This document shows positions 1-12,955 of a stretch of DNA of 64,000 nt, in pieces. The notes beneath the pieces are model-generated. The model was given only the letters and a program-made list of their open reading frames with translations. It did not search any database and was not told the DNA's origin. Origin of the DNA: Xiphias gladius. Its lineage: Eukaryota > Chordata > Actinopteri > Istiophoriformes > Xiphiidae. The position numbers were made by a program, and so were the translations under genes. Location: positions 22,870,001-22,934,000 of the forward strand of contig NC_053413.1 of assembly GCF_016859285.1 (NCBI RefSeq). Direction: 5' to 3'. Within the stretch, counting starts at the first letter, position 1; every line of letters begins with the position of its first letter.

Positions 1-471
1 ATTTAAACGTGACCTACTAGAGACCGTGAGAAGTACAGTCGGGCTGTCTACCTACCAGGAAGAAAAGCGGTGTCACCACCACGACGACGAAACCGACACC
101 GGGATTTTTTATCTGCCACACAGTTCAAACGAACATCAGTCACGGTGTTTTCCTTGGGAGCCCGCTGCGTTGCGGTGACTCACGAGAGTTCCCGAACTGC
201 AGGCGGGGCGAAGTCAGCCGTGAGCAACCGGATGAGACGGAGGAGAGAAAACTCACCGCGGAAGCCACAGCTTTGGCTCCGCAGGCGCGGAGCGCTGACC
301 CCGAACAAACGGCTAACCACTTGTGTACCACTTGTGTACCACTTGTGTTACGTCTACACTACGCCGAAGTAGCCTAGTGGGGCTAAATGCGGCTCCTGAC
401 TTACACTGCGTTTCCTCACGCAGCCGTCGGAGAGCTCTGATTGGTCAGTTTTTCCTGGACTTTTTTTTTTT
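1..471. other. Left-edge non-coding stretch, moderately GC-rich
   Basis: No convincing exon is visible. The part from about 130 to 310 is GC-rich, and a reversed CCAAT-type box (gattggt) lies near 437, so promoter DNA of a gene outside the window is possible but unproven. A 12-bp unit (ccacttgtgtac) occurs three times in tandem near 317-350. The open frames here have no family resemblance. Confidence 0.35.
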
Positions 472-1045
472 TCCTTACCGTAATTGTGCATATTCGGGGG
501 CCGACCCTCAAAAATCGCCCCCTAATATTAAAGGATAAGGCTGGCGTTATTTTTTATTTATTTTAATTTTACTTATTGTCAGAACATCCAATAACAAGAT
601 AAAAATCAACGATGTCTCACTCCATCCAAGTTCACTGGTTCCTACTAAAGACGTAACTCCTTTAAAAAAAGTTAGAGTTACAAATATATAAATATATATA
701 TATATATATATAGGAGTGTCACAAATTTATAGTTTCCATTTTTTTAATGTTTTTTTTTTTTTTTTTTAACCGTAATTATGCATATTCGGGGGCCGACCCT
801 CAAAAATCGCCCCCTAATATTAAAGGATAAGGCTGGTATTATTATTATTATTATTTTTTTTTTTACTTATTGTCAAAACATCCAATAACAAGATCAAAAT
901 CAACGATGTCTGACTCCATCCAAGTTCACTGGTTCCTACTAAAGACGTAACTCCTTTAAAAAAAAGTTAAGGAGTTACAAATATATATATAATATAAATA
1001 TAGGAGTGTCACAAATGTATAGTTTCCATTTTTTTCATGTTTAAA
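472..1045. repeat. Tandem duplication of a roughly 290-bp AT-rich unit
   Basis: The block beginning near 472 (gcatattcgggggccgaccc and the following 250 bases) returns near 768 with small differences. Both copies hold the same order: the GC-rich start, a run of T or TTA, a segment around catccaataacaagat, an AT dinucleotide run and a poly-T end. The second copy ends in a poly-A run near 1042-1066. No coding content is seen. Confidence 0.8.
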
Positions 1046-1188
1046 AAAAAAAAAAAAAAAAAAAAAGACTAAATAATTTCCTGAAAACACTGGGCACTGC
1101 AGTTTTCAGTAAACATTACCGAGTCAGGAGTAAACAGTGTGCTTGTTGGGGGGACTATTGTCAGTCGCGCATTTATACACAGGCTCCC

Positions 1189-2700
1189 CGAGCACTTTAT
1201 CAGGAACCCCTGTGCTCCTGCTGGTTCCTGCAGTTGTCCAGTCAGCCGGTCACCTGGCAGCGGTGCGGCGCATAAAATCCCGCAGACGCAGGTCTGGAGC
1301 TTCAGTCAATGTTCACATCAAACCTCAGGGGGAAGGAAAAAAAAGAAAAAAGAAAAGTGTGCTCTCAGTGACTCTGACCGTGGGATGGTTGTTGGTGCCA
1401 GACAGGCTGGTTTCAGTGTTTCTGAAACTGCTAATCTCCTGGGATTTTTCACACACACACGACAGCCTCTAGAGCTTACTCTAGAAAATAGTCAGAGACG
1501 TTATAAAACAGAGGAGACAAACCACTTAGAGCATTCTGAGTAGAGAAGTCCCCAACGCCAAAGATGGCGGCTGTATGACATATAGAAGAAGCCAAACCTT
1601 TGAAGCACTTTTTGTCAGATTGGACTGGGGATTCTATACATGCAGTTTTTATGTCCCAGTGACCATTGAAAGTGCAGTTTCGGCTCTCTCCCCATTAATT
1701 TAGATAAGGGGCCTGGTCTTGTTAGCCTGGAACAACTGGCCGGGGGGGGGGGGCATTTCCAAGATGACTACTGAGTGTTGAGACTTCCCTATAAGGACTT
1801 TGCAATAGTCCCAAAAACAAAACAAAAAAAAACATCCAGTGAGCTGCGACTTATTGATGAGAGAGGTCAAGGGAGAAGGGCCAGACCGGTTGGAGCTGAC
1901 AGAAAGGCCTCAGTAACTCAGATAACCACTCTGTACAACTGTGGCGAGCAGAAGAGCATCTCAGAATGCTCAACACGCCCAGCCCTGAGGCGGATGGACT
2001 ACAACAGCGGAAGACCACGTCGGGTTCCGCACACCTCAGCCAAGAACAGAAATCTGAGGCCGCCGTGGGCACGGGCTGCACCGAAAACTGTACAGTTGGG
2101 CTCTGGAAAAACACGGCTTGGTGTGATTGAACCCGGCTTTCTGCGGAGGCAGCAGATGGTTGGGGTCAGATTTTGGCATCATCGCCCATGAATCCACAGA
2201 TCCAACCTGCCTTGCGTCAACCGTCCAGGCTGCTGCTGCTGGTGGTGGTGTAATGGTGTGGAGAATGTTTTGTTGGCACACTTTCTGCCCCTTAATACCA
2301 ATCAGTCACGGTCTGAATACCGCAGCCTGTCTGAGTAATCGTTGCTGACACCATGTGCATCACTTTATGCGCCTCAATTTACCACCTTCTGGTGGCTACT
2401 TCCAGAAACCGGTTCTGGAAACTGGTTTTCCTGAACATGGCAGTGGCTTCAGCGAACTTCAGAGGCCTCTCCGGTCCTCAGATCTGAATCCGGCAGGACA
2501 CCGTGGGGATGTGGTAGGACAGGGGGACTGGCAGCATGGATGTGCGGCCGGCGCATCTGAAGAAAGGACGTGATGAGACCAGAACGGACCAGAATCCCGA
2601 GGGACTGTTTCCAGCATGTTGTGGGATCGGTGCCACTAAGAACTGGGAACTGTTTTGAGCGCAAAGGCAGGCCCCGCCGGGTTTTAGCAGAGGACACAAA
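1189..2700 (+). mobile_element. Degenerate Tc1/mariner-type transposon with a nested insertion
   Basis: Pieces of a fish Tc1-like transposase can be followed on the plus strand. A helix-turn-helix part with VVGARQAGFSVSETANLLGF lies near 1385-1445. A middle part with ADRKASVTQITT lies near 1890-1930, and GGGVMVWRMFCWHT near 2245-2285. A C-terminal part with a decayed SPDLNP-like motif lies near 2480. The frame is broken many times. About 1490-1815 does not fit the transposase and includes a GATGGCGGC stretch and a C/G run, so it looks like a later insertion. The terminal inverted repeats are too worn to fix the ends exactly. The element is inactive. Confidence 0.8.
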
Positions 2701-3099
2701 AATTGAGAAATGAGACGAGTCTGTTTTCTGTTGTCCCAAAGTTTAAAGACCACAAGCTCGTCGGTGACGTTACCGTAAGTGTTCGTGTGCGGCTCAAAAG
2801 GAGGAAGCGAAAATGCTGTATTTCCGCTGCAGCAGCGACAACGGGCACGTCAAAAAAAAAAAAAAAAAGAAAATGTGGGCAGTGAGGACGAACTGAGGCC
2901 GGAGAAGGACCTTCGAACTACACACATCTCCTTCTCAGAGCTCTGTTGCCAGGCAGGAGTTATTATTTAAAGTTCCCCACCGAAGATTTGACAGTTTAAG
3001 GGTCGTTTCGAGGTTAACTCGCCGCCGTGCTTTTGTGGTGGTTCGCTTTGAGGAAGCAGCAGCTCGGCTAGCCAGCTGAATTAGCTAGCCCGCTAAGAG
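2701..3099 (+). promoter_or_regulatory. Probable promoter and 5' UTR of the ZNRF-like gene
   Basis: Sequence between the Tc1 remains and the start codon at 3100. CpG density rises from about 2995 and continues into exon 1, as expected of a CpG-island promoter. A purine at -3 (gag atg g) gives the start good context. No TATA box is evident. The transcription start cannot be placed from sequence alone. Confidence 0.45.
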
Positions 3100-6000
3100 A
3101 TGGGGACGAGAGCCAGTCGCTTACAGGAAGACCCGGTTCCCCCTGCTTTCGGAAAAGATGGCACAAAGCGGGATTCCTACCGGCGACCCCGCCTTACCAG
3201 GCCCACAAGTCTCATGGTCGACTTCTCCGGGAGCTTCGAGGACACGGAGGCCAACCGGAGCCGATCGGAGGAAGGTAGCGACTCGGACCTCGGGCAGCAT
3301 GGGGCGAGTGCCGACGGTAGCCCCGCGGACCACCACAGCATCCCCTCCAACATTAGCCAAGCGTCACCCGCGGACGACAACAACAGCGAGGGGAAACCAG
3401 AGGAAGACGGGAATGTGAGCCCGGAGGCTCCCGTCGACGCGGAACATCAGCCCGGAGAGGAGACAGGCCGCACGCCCCACCGCACTTTTTCCGAGCGGCT
3501 GCCCGGGAATCGGCACTCTTCCGCCCGCAGCGTTGGCGCAAGATCCGCCCGCGTCCGGGGGACACACCAGCGGCCAGTGTCAGAGGCTTGGATCGGCCTT
3601 TACCGTGTTAACAACCGCCATGGCAGTAAGTTAACATATTAACACGGGAGAGCCGAGCTTCCTGTACACGAACTTTTAATCATTTGTGCCGCAAAAATAA
3701 CACTCGCGATAATAATTGGCTGGTTCCCCAACACTAGTTGAAGGTTTGTGGTTTTCTTGGGTTCAGGTGTCAAGACCGCTCATATACAGGAACATGACAT
3801 TTTCAGCAGAAGCTGCACGGGTGTTCACGGATGTGTTGGAGCTTGGCAATATGAGCAAAATGAAATTACTCGATGCATCACCATAAAAAAAATGTCACGA
3901 AATATGGTCTATGACAAGCGATGCTTCCACGAGAGAGCTGACATTTAACCGCAGACATGAGTGAGTGACTTGGCTTCAGAGAAAAAAATAATAGCAATAC
4001 AGATATGATGTCCAAGTAGTGGGTGGGGATATCCGTTGTCAACGCTACTCAGCCGTGGCAGCAAAATAAAGTCTGACACTAAATTAATCACTTCACTCCA
4101 GAACAGCTTTTTAAGGCCAAGAAAAGGGATCTAAACGTATCAGGTCACATATCACGCTACAATTTCTGTATCAAAATATCTCCCAGTGCAACCCTCAGTC
4201 TATCCGGTCTTAAATTAAAATGGATTATTTGAGGAATTTACATTCCGGAACAGATGATCTATTTTCCCGTGCTTGCAGGCTGACTCAAATCATCAGAGAC
4301 CCTATTGTAAGAAGCAGAGCTATGGCGTAAAATTGGAAGTGGTGACACACACACAAGCTCTTTCATGTCTCAGTGCCTGTTGACAGTGGTTGAAAGTGGT
4401 AAAACCTGCAGCATGCAAGTTGAAAGCAATAAGCAACCAACCACCTTTTTGCTGGAAGTGCATTTAAAAACAGGAACATGACTTTGCAGAGGAAGCGAAG
4501 CTGCGTGGTCTGTCTGCATTCGATGATCAGAAACGCGGGGACTTAACATTTTGAACCCAAACACAAGAGTGTGGAGGATTTCCCGGGCCAGCCCTCCAGC
4601 AAGCGCGGGGAAATGGGTCACAACTTCGCATGCTCGCTCACTGCTGGCGGCGGCTCATGTAGGAGGAGAATGTAGGGCAGCAAGGCACTGTTTCTGCCTG
4701 TCTGTCCCATCCACAGATGGCTCAGGCCAGAATCTCTGTTTTGCATGGCGCATACAGTCAGATAAAGCTTCAAGCTATTCTGGGCCAGTAACACTCAAGG
4801 TAACATCACTCACACTATCTCTTGCGGTGAGAGCACGGCCTTTACATGGACTGATGATGTTTCAGTCGTCTCTTCGTTTTGCCAAGTCAGCCTGTTTTAA
4901 TCTAGATTTCTAAACGCAGCGACTGTATTAATGTGATGTGCGCATCATCCATCATTTATGCCTCGCTGTGACGCAACACTTTAAACTCAGCTCTGTTGTG
5001 TCACTGCTTTGTGCAGATATCCGCTGTCCTTTCTGCTCGAAGCCTTTCCCGGGGGGTCGGATTGAGGATCACCTGTTGAGCTGCCTCACGTCTCCTCCCT
5101 TACCTTACAATAGTAAGTATCATATCGCAGAAATGCATAAACGGCCTCGCGTTTAAAAGGCTGCAAACAATTAAGGTTGCTTTTTGTGTTTTGTGTTTAC
5201 AGCGGATGTGCTCAGTAAAGATAGTGGGGAGTGCTCCATCTGTTTGGAGGATCTGGTACAGGGAGAGACCATCGCCAGGCTGGCTTGCCTCTGCGTCTAC
5301 CATAAGAGGTAACGAAGATCAGTTAATGTATTTACATTACCATTAAACAGACAGGTGAGACTGAAAAGAAGAGGGTAAAAAAAAATGCAAATGAGAGCAG
5401 GTGAGATTAAAAACAGGCGCTCTACATAGGGTAGGAAAAAAGTTTTTGGCTCCAGATCTAAAAAAGTGTGGTAACTGGGCTAAGGTTTTAGATATCAAGG
5501 AAGCAAAGGTTGTTTTGTACTAGTGCACATAATAATCAGAACAGAGACCTGCTGTCCTTTTCTATGATATGATGGTCTCAAAAGTGATCTTGACAACCAC
5601 TACTGAGCCACCGTCATCAAGAATCATTATTGTGAACATGAGATCGAAACGGAGAAGTGCAGCCTGCTTGTGTTTCTGTCCAACTAACAGTTTATTTTAC
5701 AAGTAAATGATGTGAATATTTCCCAACAGAGCTTCCAAAACTGTAAAAACCGCTGCCTCAGTGTTTCACTTTAATTAGGTCTAAACACAGAGTTTTGAAA
5801 GTGTTTTGAAACTTCAGCTAAGAAAAAGAAACGACCATGAATTTGTTAAAAGGAACACTGGTGTTTATGCATGTTTCATCCCATTTACTACAAATCAACC
5901 GTAAGTCATTCTCATTTACAAAGCCTGCTGTAATGTGCAGCAGTTTTGGTTTTTCCCAGCCTCCAAGGAACTATTGTTTTCCCGTAATTTTGGTATAGTA

Positions 6001-6961
6001 TAGAAAGAGAGCGGCTGAGGCCTGAACTTTTCCAAGATTAGGCAATCTCTCTCTCTTTTTTTTTTTTTTTTTTTGGGTCAAAGTTTCGTCGTCATTGTGC
6101 TTTCGAGCAGTTGTAAGTGCAGACTGAATTTCTACTGTGACTGTTACCCTGAAAACAGTAAAAGCACATATGATGTTTAATTGTGACGGATAAAGTCGAA
6201 GCATGGGACACAAAGTATAAAAGCCAAGTAGGTTAGTTTCAGACAAAGCTGCCGCGCAACACGTCTATGTCATGGTTTGGCCGTTTTGTGCCACAGTTTG
6301 TAGGTGCGTTCGTTTGACTGTGTGACCGACATTCTGATTCACCCGGTAGAGCTACAAGGATTTGGAAAAAGCCTGGATTTTCAGAGGCAAAACGATGACA
6401 ATGAGTTGAAAATAATTCCGCACTACTTCGCCACACACTTCGATTAGTCCAAAGAGAGAGAGAGAAAGCAGGAAATCATCACAGTTTATAGGCTGCACCT
6501 AATAAATGTTTGGCACTTTAATCAATTAATGATTTAAATTGAAATCAATCAAACTATTTGCAAATGATTTTCTGTCAGATGACTTGTCGATTAATTGTCC
6601 AATGGCTTAATCTCTGTATGAGTAATTAAGTCCAATAAAAATAAATACCAGCCCAAAGCACTTCTCACATCTTATCTCTGGTTCCGTTGCATTGAATAAG
6701 CCTGCGAGCCCTTAAACTCACAACCCGCTTCAGTTATTACATTTAGTCTCGTTTCACCTTGTCAGTAAGTGGATTAAGCCTGGTGGGAGACACCACAATC
6801 ACAGTCCTAGCCTACCACTGAGGTCTTAGCATATTGACTTGAGTTAATCAAAATGTAACGTCTCGGTGTCCCCACCCCCCACCTCTGCTCTTTCTCCCTG
6901 TAGCTGCATTGATTCCTGGTCCAAGGTGAAGCCCTGCTGCCCTGAACATCCCTTCGATTGA
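3100..6961 (+). CDS. ZNRF-like zinc finger/RING E3 ubiquitin ligase, 4 coding exons, 261 aa
   Basis: Coding exons are 3100-3625, 5017-5112, 5203-5308 and 6904-6961. All junctions are GT/AG with matching phase and give 261 codons plus TGA. The protein starts MGTRASR, so Gly2 could be myristoylated, as known for ZNRF1/2. Residues 1-175 are Ser/Pro/Asp-rich and look disordered. A C2HC finger follows (C179, C182, H194, C198), then a RING at 218-258 beginning GECSICLEDL, with the ZNRF-type sequence TIARLACLCVYHKSCIDSW and a C-terminal CCPEHPFD. ZNRF proteins are membrane-associated E3 ligases acting at endosomes, lysosomes and the plasma membrane. The C-terminal half matches the family well, but the N-terminal half resembles neither ZNRF1 nor ZNRF2, so the paralogue is left open. 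Family confidence is high; function is by homology. Confidence 0.88.
3626..6903 (+). other. Introns 1-3 of the ZNRF-like gene
   Basis: Intron 1 (3626-5016) and intron 3 (5309-6903) hold no further recognisable exon. Intron 3 contains a poly-T run near 6058-6074 and, from about 6493 to 6616, a worn copy of the ATCGATTAAT-rich repeat found elsewhere in the window. Confidence 0.5.
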
Positions 6962-7350
6962 CTTACGGGTCACATGTTTTCTGCACAGTGACCAAGCTGA
7001 CTCAGGTATGTGCGCGTCAGACTTGCTGGAGGACCAGGACATGCACAACAGTGGCTATTGTCGAGATAGCACGTTAGTAGATTAGCCATGTTTGTGAAGA
7101 AGATCTACCATAGTGTCACCGGAGTAGATAATGGCCGATAGCGCCCCGCTTTTTCTCTTAACAAACACGGGAGAGTAATTAGTCAAGCCACAAGCATAAT
7201 TGTGATCCATTTGATCAATCTGGAATCGGCAAGCTACGGCATATACAAAAACCTGGACCATCGTCATCGCCAGCCCTGGGAAAGTTTACAGAGAATATCA
7301 GAGTACGGTGCTTAGGACCCATCTATAGTATTTTATGTCCAAGTAGGACA

Positions 7351-7715
7351 CAAGAGCTGCAACTGACAATTATTTTCACTGTCCATTCATCTGCCAGTTG
7401 CTTTCTTGATTAATCGATTATTTGTTTGGTCTTTATAAAAAGTAAAAAAAAATAGTGAAAAATGAATTTCCCACACTCTCCATGGTGACGTCTCCGGATG
7501 TCTTGTCTTGTCCGACAAACTGTCCAGAATCCAGAGATACTCGGTTTAGTATCACGTATGACAAAGAAAATAATCCAAACCTCACTTTTGAGAAGCTGCA
7601 ACCAGTTAATGTTTGGCATTTTTGATTTAAATAATTAATCGGTTATCAAAATCGTTGCGGATTAACTTTCCGTTGATCGACCAATTTATTTATCGACTGA
7701 TTTATTGCAGCTGTT
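7351..7715. repeat. Interspersed ATCGATTAAT-rich repeat, near-complete copy
   Basis: It begins gagctgcaactgacaatt and ends with attgcagctgt, so its ends are short inverted repeats (gagctgcaa / ttgcagct). The interior has the family hallmarks ttgattaatcgattatttg and gtccagaatccagag. At least seven related copies lie at about 6493, 11514, 46900, 50030, 52768, 53107 and 59600. It lies inside the UTR intron proposed for the ZNRF-like gene. Confidence 0.65.
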
Positions 7716-9177
7716 TAAGACACACATTGACAACTTGTCAGTTTTCAGCACATAGTGATTAAAAGTGCAAAGACTGAAGAGTCTCGCATGCACGTTCACG
7801 TGGATATAAACATGGTTGTTGGTGTGAACAGTGCTGCATATTTATCGTTATAGACTAGGTTTGGGTAATACTTCAGTATTACTGTTTCTTAAGATTGCAG
7901 TGGAATTGCATTGTGATTCTATTGTATTATCATCTTACATATAATCGCGCTCTCCGCGCGTGTGTCTGTTTTGGAGTATATCAGGCCCTCAGCTGTAATT
8001 AAAATCTAACAAAATGAAGAAAAAGCAAAGTGTTTGGTGTAAAGCACAACAACAGTAGAACAGACACATCACTGAACATTAGTTTAGCTATTTTATGTGA
8101 TTTTGCAAGCATTTGCCATATCATGATATGATATGTTAGAATTATTAATGTGATATTGATTTCTACTATTTGCTCAGCTCTGTTCCAGACTATATTTAAA
8201 TACATTAATTACAATGTGCATTTCTTTGTCTAATGGTCACTCTTTTCTTTTTCTACCTTTTACAGGAGACTACACTGAATCCCAATAAAATCCCAGTAAA
8301 GATGTGTTATTGAACAAATAAAAGCCCCCCCACCCATATTTGAGTGGAAAACCAATGATCCTAAGAGGAAGCTACAGTTAGCGACACCCAGCGCTCTCCA
8401 TGTGAATCAGTCCGTTTGAGCCTGGTCCAGACCATTTCAAGCCAAACGCCAACCAAAAAAAACAACCATCAAACAAACAAAACAAAACAAAAAAAAAAAA
8501 GCAGCTGCTCCGTCTAATCTGTGGTCAAGACCCTTGTTGGAACAGAAATGGAGGCGTTCGCTTTCTATTTCATGGACTTGGCTTGAATACGGAGAACATT
8601 TAAAAAAAAAAAAAAATAAAAAAAAAATAAAGTCAAATAGATATTATCATCCCAGAACGATGGAACTCGCCCCAGAAAGATTCTTGAACTTGGGGAGGAA
8701 CGCAAAAAAAGTCGTCTTAACTGTGACTCTGGATCCAATGTGTATTCTTCTCCCTCCGAACGGGATCGGTCATTTTATCAAGTATTTTGCAAAAAGAGTA
8801 TTGTCCCTTTTCATGCATCGGATGAATGTCTTCTTTCCTCGGCTCACCCTAAATGAACCAACCTCACACTGAAAGCACGAACTGTTACCACATTAACGTT
8901 GCTTTATTTTGAACTAGCTGGAGGTTGAGGGCTTGTTTTTGGTGAATGGGGGGCTGCCGCTACTAGGTGTTTTCTGTTTTCTCTTACCTGTAAACATTTC
9001 AGGGGAAGTTTGGGGGTCAATTGTTTCTCTCAGTAGGTCAGTTTCTTGTAGGTGGTTAGTTAGCGCCGAGTTTAACGTGCTGCTACTTGGTGAGTGTTTT
9101 GGAAGGTTGTAGGTATTTCATAGGGCCATAGTAGCACTGGTGTTGGCACCGATTTGAGCACTTTTGTCCCTCAAGGC

Positions 9178-9287
<110 letters not shown>

Positions 9288-10372
9288 CCCACATAAGGTC
9301 TGGGATAAGGTTTTGTGTTTTTGTGCGAGTGTGTGTATATATGTGTGCTGAGATGATGAACAGGGACAGGAAACGTCCTGAGCCTGACTGTATATTCAAG
9401 AAAGCATGTGAGTGTGTTGCTTTGTGTGTGTGTGTGTTTTGCGTGCGTGTGTTTACTGTAAATTGCCCAGAAGTCTGCTTGGTCAAGCGGGTTAACATTT
9501 AAATTTCTTAGTGCTAGTTCTTAACTACAGTCACGCTGGCAAACATCCTGTTACATGTGGCATTGGTACGAAACATGGCGACTCATGTGGTCCGTTCTAC
9601 TTTGAATGCGGTTCGGGTTTTGCCCCCCCCCCCTCCTCATTCTCAGATATTCTCCCGGGTGCAGTCCGGATATTTTGGACTAGACCCCAAGCGCCAGTTT
9701 CGCCATCTGGTTACATTAATGCCAGATCGGGGAGGGATAAAAGGGACGGTCGGATTGAGGGATGTATTTTTGGGGCATGTTCACACCATGTGGCATTTGC
9801 CTCTCTCCCCAACACTGGAGGCTGTAGACAGCTGATGGTTAATTATTACATAACTATCCCCCCCCCCCCTTTTTAAATTTTATTTTAGGATTTTAGATAT
9901 TATATCATCACATTATGATCCTGATGATTGCTAAAAGTGTTAAATTGCTTTCCCTTGCCCTGTTTTGTGTGTGTTGATTGCCTTTGCCTGGTGACGGGGT
10001 TTCTTGTGCAAGCAGGTATTTGTGGTGTTTTTAGGGGCTGAACTGAAGTGGAGGCACAACAGTACGGCTGCTCGACAGATGCTGGCTGATTACAGGTTGT
10101 GCACAGGCCAGGGGAAAATGGGGGGGGGGGGGGCAAAATCACGAATTGAGTGCTGCTGCTGCTGCCTGCTCAAAAGGCGAGCCTGTACCGTGTGTTACAG
10201 TTTCTGTCCTACAGTGGTATGGATCAGTTAGGAGGTCAGCCCAGTGCACAGGTTTCCCACTGGCTGGTTTGTTCACTCCGGCCTCCGTTTTTTTTTCTTT
10301 TGTGATCTCTGGCGTTCTGCAGTCAGAGGTGCTACGACTTGCCCCGCCACTAGAGGGCAATCCTGTGCATGT

Positions 10373-10422
10373 CTCGCTCTCTCTCTCTCTCTCTCTCTCG
10401 CTCCCTTTTTTTTTTTTTTTTT
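10373..10422. repeat. (CT)n microsatellite followed by poly-T
   Basis: A CT run of about 26 bases and then a T run of about 17 bases, inside the proposed long terminal exon of the ZNRF-like gene. Confidence 0.9.
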
Positions 10423-11159
10423 CTTTGTATTGGAGACTAGAAAACTCATGCCAAAAGTTTGTCTGTGCATTGGGGGGCATTGTGTGAGAGAGTGCGGAAG
10501 ACGCGATGCATCGATCATTAGATGTTACATTTGTTGTGGTAATAAGTTATGATGTTGTATACTTTGGCTGGGAGGGGAGGGGTGGCGGTGTTTGTGTGTG
10601 TGGTGTTTTTTTTTTTTGGGGGGGAGGGGGTGGTGGTGGCGGTGGTTGGGTTGTCGATTAAAAGTAATAGACAATCTAAAACCCCACGTTACCCTCACAT
10701 TCACTTTCTTACCCCCTCTAAGCTGTGTGGTGCAATACCTCAATTTTTACCAATGCTAACTAGTTGCTCTGTGTGTAAACTAGCGCCTCTCCAACCAAGG
10801 ATGGTATTTTGTATAACTGTCCCTAAATCCTTGGTTTTCAATCACAGGGCACCAACTGACCCCCCCCCCCCTCGACCCCCACCGTCTGCCCTGTGCTTTG
10901 AGACCAATGTATTAGATGAGAATGTTTTTCAAAGAGTCACCACAGCAGAATCTGCATCTCCAAGATATGGACAATCTGCCTTTTACTCTGGTATAAAAAC
11001 AAATTGAATTTTATTTATTAAATTGTAAATATGTAATGCAATTCAAGAAAATGGCTTGGTCTTTGTCTGTTCAATATACTGTTTCTAAGCTCCAATCTTT
11101 TGTATGTCTCAGAAATTGTTTTTATATGTATTTTTTACAATAAATATGTGTGAGAGATG

Positions 11160-12949
11160 TTTTGTGAATGTCTGTTTTGTGTCAATGGTGTGTTTGTGGT
11201 TGTTTGTGCCGTTCAGTCCGACCAAAAGCAGGACACACTGTCCTGAAGATCTTTATTTTAATGAGAGCATTTAAATTGCACTTGGCATCACTGAATAATG
11301 GGACAAATGTCATTAAACTACTTTTAAAAGGAACTGTACCCTATTTTATTTAGCAATTAATAAACAGAACAACATTTTCCCCTCTATTTTAGGTGCTGAA
11401 AGGTAAAGATAGGGGAATAGTTTTTTCCTCCCTGTAACTCTTATAATACTGAAGTCTTAAACGAAAGTGTAAAGAAATAGTTACAATTTGGTGAATGTGA
11501 GCTTTAAGTCTGTTAGGGCTCCAACTAATTCCAGTTCTCAGTACTGATTCATCTCCCGATCATTTTCTTGCTTTGTCTGTAAAATGTCTTGGAATTTGTG
11601 AAAATTCCCATTATAATTCCACAGAGCTCAAAATGGCTGCTTGAAATGTCTTGTCCGACCAAGAGTCCAAAACCCGGAGAAATTCAGTTTACAGTGATTA
11701 ATGACAAAGAAGAGGAGAATATCTCATGTATGAGAGGCTGAGTCTAGTTTGGCTTTTGTGCCCGAAAGTGACCGAAACAGTTAATTTTTAAAAACAGTTG
11801 AAGATTAATTTTCAGTCAGTGGATTAAACGACTAATCATTTCATCTCTAAATTCTATATTGGGCCATTATACAAGTTTTAAGTTACAACAATGTGCCAAA
11901 GTGACCTGTCTGATTTTAGATAAATAGTAAAATGTATGTAGTTGAGAAAACAAAAACAAAACAAAAAAAAAAACACGACCACAAAATCCACTAAGTATGG
12001 GAGCTTTCAATGGCATCACATGATCTTCATCAGCCTCGTTCCCTGCTGTTAAAAATGAACTTTCAATCTCAACTTTTATGCGACCATGATCAAAAGTCCT
12101 TAAAGCAGTAGTAATAATAATAATAACTTTAATTATATTGCACTTTAAAAAAAAAAAAAACAAGTTACAAAGAAAGGGCTCATAAAAAATAAAATTTTGA
12201 ATTTTGAACATTTACAATTCCATGACGACTGATGAAGACAGGGCGATGCCATTGAAAGCTCTGGTTAGAGCTACTGAAAGGACCTTGTGGTGAGCTTTTT
12301 TTTTTTTTTTCCCCCCCAAGGTCAAGAGTGGACTTTTAATCTCAAATATAGATCCTCCTTCATGAGGGTTAGAGTGTTTAGTTTTTGTTGAAAATGTTTT
12401 AGAGACATGTTGATTCAACTGTATGATCATTTTTACGGCTGCAGTTTGTGATGCTGTTGGACTGTATTACATTATAAGGAGAGGTGTTTTGTCTTCCCCA
12501 TTTATATCAATGCGGGCAGAAGCAATATTAAAAAACACGCCTTAAATCAACAACTCTCTAAAAACACTTTCAACACAAACCGCACATATTAACCTACATG
12601 AAGGGAGGATTTATTGCAGCGCTCTTGCATTAGACTGCGTTAGTTTTAACTGGGTGTACCTATTAAACTGGTACCTGAATGTATAGCGACTAGTACTTGC
12701 GTGTGAGAGTACGATCCCGACTCTTAAACGACAAACTATACACACTACTTAGCCTGGTGCTGTAATCAGAATGAACTGCCGTTTGGTTTCACTCTCTGTT
12801 TGAACTGCTGGGAAAAAAATAAATGAATAAATAAATAAAAATTGGTGATGTGAGTTTGTTCAGCGCCGGCTCATTGTGCTCAGTTCAGTATAAATGAGAA
12901 CAGAAAACAGAGTTACAACACAGACTACTTGAGATTAAAAAGAAAAAGA
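11160..12949. other. Intergenic DNA between two convergent genes
   Basis: It separates the distal polyadenylation signal of the ZNRF-like gene (11139-11144) from the signal of the minus-strand NLR gene (12950-12955). It holds a copy of the ATCGATTAAT-type repeat (about 11514-11850) and an inverted repeat pair (about 11975-12045 and 12222-12295). No exon is recognisable. Confidence 0.55.
11975..12295. repeat. Inverted repeat, arms of about 70 bp
   Basis: The left arm includes gagctttcaatggcatcaca and cttcatcag. The right arm holds their reverse complement (ctgatgaag ... gatgccattgaaagctc). Outer parts also match around ccacaa and ggtcc. The arms are separated by about 180 bp of AT-rich sequence. 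This could be a worn foldback element or two oppositely inserted repeats. Confidence 0.6.
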
Positions 12950-12955
12950 TTTATT
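12950..12955 (-). terminator. Polyadenylation signal of the NLRP1-like gene
   Basis: On the minus strand this reads AATAAA, about 355 bases past the stop codon at 13309-13311. It is the first canonical signal in that direction. The use is inferred. Confidence 0.5.
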
